Assembly: GCF_000418325.1 (NCBI RefSeq)
Contig: NC_021658.1
Span: 13,682,501 to 13,746,500, forward strand
Length of the DNA: 64,000 nt
Direction: 5' to 3'
From: Sorangium cellulosum So0157-2
GTDB taxonomy: Bacteria > Myxococcota_A > Polyangia > Polyangiales > Polyangiaceae
The first letter of the stretch is position 1, and every line of letters starts with the position of its first letter. Below are positions 61,544-64,000 of the stretch, one piece after another. The translations under genes and the position numbers were made by a program. The notes beneath the pieces are model-generated. The model saw nothing but the letters and a program-made list of their open reading frames with translations. It did not search any database and was not told the origin of the DNA.

Positions 61544-62206
61544 TCACTTGCTCTGCCCGATGACGCCGCAACCGATGCGACCACCCGCGTTCCCGGCGGG
61601 CTGGCTGCCATCGTCCTGCTTCTCGTGGACGATGATGGCGCGGCCGAGGAAGGAGTTCGGCGCGCCCTGCTTGAGGTTCGCGCCCTTGGCGACGATCTCG
61701 TGGGTCCCGGTCCCGTCGGCCTTGACCTCGATGTTGCCGAGATCGCCGAGGTGGCGCGCCGACGCGTCGGGCAGGCCGTGCTGGTGGTTCTCGGGGTTGT
61801 AGTGCGCGCCCGCGCTCTTCGCGTCCGGCGCGCTGCAATCGCCGGTCTCGTGCACGTGCACGGCGATCTTGCCCTTGGGCGCGCCCGAGACCTGGACGGC
61901 GACCTTCACGCCGCCCTCGACCTCGGTGAACGTCGCAGAGCCCTTCAGCTTCGACTTGCTCCGCGCCTCGATGGGCACCTCGACGGTCGCAGGCGGCGCG
62001 GGCGCAGCCGCCTCGCCGCCACCCTCCGGGGTGGCCGCGGCCTCGGGGGCCGCCGGCTCGGGCGCGGGCGCGGGGGTCGTCTCCGGCGCGGGCTGCGGCT
62101 GGGCGGGCACGTCGGGGACCGCAGGGGCCGGCTCGGGCGAGCCGCCGCAAGCGGCAGCGACCAGGACGAACGAGGCGAGCAGCGAGAGACGATGGGCCGG
62201 TTTCAT
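61544..62206 (-). CDS. sodC: Cu/Zn superoxide dismutase, lipoprotein-type
   Basis: 220 residues from ATG 62206. Signal with lipobox-like LVAAACGGSP (Cys ~20), Pro/Ala-rich linker (~21-75), then the SOD core: GKIAVHVHETGDC (Cu ligands), GAHYNPENHQHGLPDASARHLGDLGN (bridging His, Zn ligands, Asp), AIIVHEKQDDG (last Cu His) and GNAGGRIGCGVIG (disulfide Cys). All metal ligands are seen. It removes periplasmic or surface superoxide. Its position close to the regulatory island may be coincidental. Confidence 0.95.
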   Translation of the reverse strand: MKPAHRLSLLASFVLVAAACGGSPEPAPAVPDVPAQPQPAPETTPAPAPEPAAPEAAATPEGGGEAAAPAPPATVEVPIEARSKSKLKGSATFTEVEGGVKVAVQVSGAPKGKIAVHVHETGDCSAPDAKSAGAHYNPENHQHGLPDASARHLGDLGNIEVKADGTGTHEIVAKGANLKQGAPNSFLGRAIIVHEKQDDGSQPAGNAGGRIGCGVIGQSK

Positions 62207-62436
62207 CACAGCGGAGACCTCCAGGTTCGTGAGGCGTTGGACCTCCGCCGTCTCGTAGGCCGGACCCGGCGAGCGATCAATCGGCGAGCCCAACAATCGT
62301 CCGCCGCCGCAGGCGCCCTGGCCCCGCGTAGACCCGAGGACTCAGGGCCCGCCCGACGCCAGCCCCGGCGCTGCAATGAACGAGGCGCGGAGTCCACCTC
62401 CGCGCCTCCGGCGAGCTCAGCGGCGCGAGCTCGAGC

Positions 62437-63450
62437 TCACTTCTCGGCCGGGCAGCCGATGGGCCCGGTGCCGATCACGACGTCATCGATCCACATCGCG
62501 CGCGGCGCGTCGGACTGGTAGGACTCCCAGCCGAAGCCGATGCTGGCGAACTCCGGCGCGGTCCACTCGTAGTTCTCAATGTTGTTGGCGCAGCCCTGGC
62601 CGGTCCCGGACATCGTGAGCTCGGGGATCTCCGTGCCGTCCATCGAGAAGCGCATCTCGTTGTTCGGCCCGTCGAAGGTGAACTCGACGCACGTCCACTT
62701 GCCCACCGGGACCACCTTCCCCTCGGCGTGGTGCCAGCAGTCCGTCGCCGGCCCGGTCGGGGGATCGGTCCACTGCCCGGGCGTATCGTAGTTCGCCATG
62801 AGCTGGCTGCCGCTCGCGCTCGGATGCTGGCCGCCGTAGCGGTACACGGCCGTGTAGGGCATCCCATTGAAATCCTTCCCAGGAACGGTGCCCGCGCCGT
62901 CGATGATGGTCCAGTGCACGTCCGTGTCAGGCGCGGACTCGAGGAAGAACATCATGCGTCCATGGATGACGTTCCCGTCGACGGGAAGGGCCATCGCGTC
63001 CTTGAACTGGATCATCGCGGACTTGTAGTTGTTGTCTCCCGAGCTCTCGGGCGTGGTCACCTTGACGGACTTGGTGCCGCTGTACGCCATGGCCGTGTCG
63101 ACCGTGACGGCTGAGCCATCCATCGCCGTGTAGACCGTCCACTTGCCGCCGGGCGCGCCCTGGGCCTCGTACGACTCGAAGTCGTCGCAGATCAGCGCCC
63201 CGTCGGCACAGGCCGAGTCGCTGCCTCCCTCGCCGCCCGCGCCGGCGCCGCCGGTGCCCGTCGTGGCGCTGCCGGTGCCGCCGCCGCCCGTGCCGGTGCC
63301 GCCGCCCGTGCCTGTCGCGCCGCCGCCAGTGCCGCTGCCGGTCGAGGTCGTCGCCGTCGTCCCGTCGCCATCGTCATCCGAGCACGCGCCTGCGCCCACT
63401 CCAGACGTCACGAGCAGGCCCAGCAAGATAATGCCATGTCGAAGCTTCAT
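62437..63450 (-). CDS. Secreted lipoprotein with jelly-roll (polysaccharide-lyase/lectin-like) domain
   Basis: 337 residues from ATG 63450. Signal with GVGAGACSDDD lipobox (Cys ~23), a Gly/Thr/Ser linker (~28-75) with TGGG repeats, then a beta-sandwich domain: ICDDFESYEAQGAPGGKWTVYT, KVTTPESSGDNNYKSAMIQ, GRMMFFLESAPDTDVHWTIID, GKWTCVEFTFDGPNNEMRFSMDG and SIGFGWESYQSDAPRAMWIDDVVIG. The pattern resembles heparin/alginate-lyase-type or lectin-like folds common in Sorangium; no catalytic residues were assigned. Probably binds or degrades a polysaccharide. Confidence 0.75.
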   Translation of the reverse strand: MKLRHGIILLGLLVTSGVGAGACSDDDGDGTTATTSTGSGTGGGATGTGGGTGTGGGGTGSATTGTGGAGAGGEGGSDSACADGALICDDFESYEAQGAPGGKWTVYTAMDGSAVTVDTAMAYSGTKSVKVTTPESSGDNNYKSAMIQFKDAMALPVDGNVIHGRMMFFLESAPDTDVHWTIIDGAGTVPGKDFNGMPYTAVYRYGGQHPSASGSQLMANYDTPGQWTDPPTGPATDCWHHAEGKVVPVGKWTCVEFTFDGPNNEMRFSMDGTEIPELTMSGTGQGCANNIENYEWTAPEFASIGFGWESYQSDAPRAMWIDDVVIGTGPIGCPAEK

Positions 63451-63638
63451 GTCGGTTCTGTCCTCCGCGGCGACTATTGCACGAGCGCGTCGCGTGGTTC
63501 AAGAACGAACGCTTTTGGTAGATCGCGCGATCCACGGGCTCGATCCCGCGTGGCGCCGCGGGCGCGGTGACGCGCTGTAGCGCCCGAAACATCCCTTGAA
63601 GTACCGGCCTTTGCGCGGCTCCCAGCGAGCGAGAGCCC

Positions 63639-64000
63639 TCAGGCGCCGTCGGCCCCGCCGCCGGTTCGCCCCATGTTAACGTTCACCAAGATCGCCTCCG
63701 GCGCCATCGCATAGAGCTTCTCCTCTCCCTGCTTGCCCCGGATCCGGACGAGCGCGGGCATCGCCCCTGTCGGGCTCCCGGCCGCGGCGAACGTCGCCTC
63801 ATCCATCAGCAGGCCACCGGCCTTCGCCTGTGCCTGAATCCGAAACGCGGTGTTCACACGATCGCCGATGATCGTGAACTCCCGCCTGCCGCTCGACCCG
63901 ATGCTCGCGAGCAGGACCGGCCCTGTCGCGAGCCCGAGCCGCGTCGGGAAGGCGGGCCGGCCCCGCGAGCGCTGGTGTTCGTTGAAGGCCGCGATGCTCC
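63639..64000 (-). CDS. Class III adenylate/guanylate cyclase, C-terminal part only
   Basis: Minus-strand frame entering from beyond the window and ending at stop 63639. Visible residues include HQRSRGRPAFPTRLGLATGP, VLLASIGSSGRREFTIIGDRVNTAFRIQAQAKAGGLLMDEATF and a C-terminal VRIRGKQGEEKLYAM segment, the standard end of a class III nucleotide cyclase (GDRVNTAFR with the catalytic Asn and Arg). It would make cAMP or cGMP. The N-terminus, and any receptor or sensor domains, are outside the window. Confidence 0.92.
   Translation of the reverse strand, partial: SIAAFNEHQRSRGRPAFPTRLGLATGPVLLASIGSSGRREFTIIGDRVNTAFRIQAQAKAGGLLMDEATFAAAGSPTGAMPALVRIRGKQGEEKLYAMAPEAILVNVNMGRTGGGADGA

Noticed and set aside
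63674..63687. Second LacI-like motif TGTTAACGTTCACC near the right end
   Set aside because: It lies inside the coding end of the cyclase gene and mismatches the last consensus base, so it is probably chance.

Overview
The window looks like a chromosomal piece of a large-genome myxobacterium of the Sorangium/Polyangium type. The evidence is very high GC with strong GC3 bias, two secreted proteins with MYXO-CTERM-like tails, two DUF1592/DUF1552 gene pairs, Gly/Ser-rich lipoprotein linkers, cellulose/hemicellulose-active enzymes and multidomain Ser/Thr kinases. I saw no rRNA, tRNA, CRISPR array, phage or intact insertion sequence. The window starts inside a lectin-like gene and ends inside a class III nucleotide cyclase gene.

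Layout. 0-11 kb: divergent SDR/TetR pair with two palindromic operators, an Rpn-type nuclease, a CBM2-GH62 arabinofuranosidase, relics of a DUF3626-DUF4291 pair, a divergent LysR/MFS pair, and an aldo/keto reductase with two palindromes but no adjacent regulator. 11-26 kb: DUF1592-DUF1552 pair; 8-bp tandem repeat arrays embedded in a broken PQQ-type gene fragment, with a 116-bp duplication of the leader of a circularly permuted GH16 glucanase; an intact PQQ-type quinoprotein; gamma-glutamyltransferase; an SF2 helicase; and a second DUF1552-DUF1592 pair in the opposite gene order. 26-36 kb: accessory mixture (MYXO-CTERM protein, nucleotidyltransferase pair, FAD monooxygenase, AlkZ/YcaQ-like glycosylase, glycosyltransferase, Uma2) with several gene remnants (LLM monooxygenase, PIN toxin, HNH nuclease). 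36-48 kb: a three-gene lipoprotein cassette, a large transglutaminase-fold lipoprotein, an oligosaccharide-type solute-binding protein next to a GH5 mannanase-like enzyme, a di-heme cytochrome, and a DUF433/DUF5615 toxin-antitoxin pair.

48.3-60.9 kb is the most striking part. It holds a regulatory island with the parts of a partner-switching (Rsb-like) circuit: a pseudo-receiver/HATPase protein, a SpoIIE-type PP2C phosphatase, a 1227-residue FIST-STAS-zinc-ribbon-membrane-PDZ protein, a Ser/Thr kinase carrying the same double STAS/zinc-ribbon module, a separate membrane-PDZ protein matching the tail of the FIST protein, a second Ser/Thr kinase, and a convergent PAS-STAS (RsbR-like) protein. 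The shared STAS/zinc-ribbon module and the fused-versus-split tail suggest duplication and rearrangement into a dedicated sensory pathway. The region ends with a Cu/Zn superoxide dismutase lipoprotein, a jelly-roll-like secreted lipoprotein and the cyclase fragment.

A recurrent theme is internally deleted genes: at least three relics keep the first and last segments of a recognisable family joined out of frame (DUF4291, LLM monooxygenase, PIN toxin).
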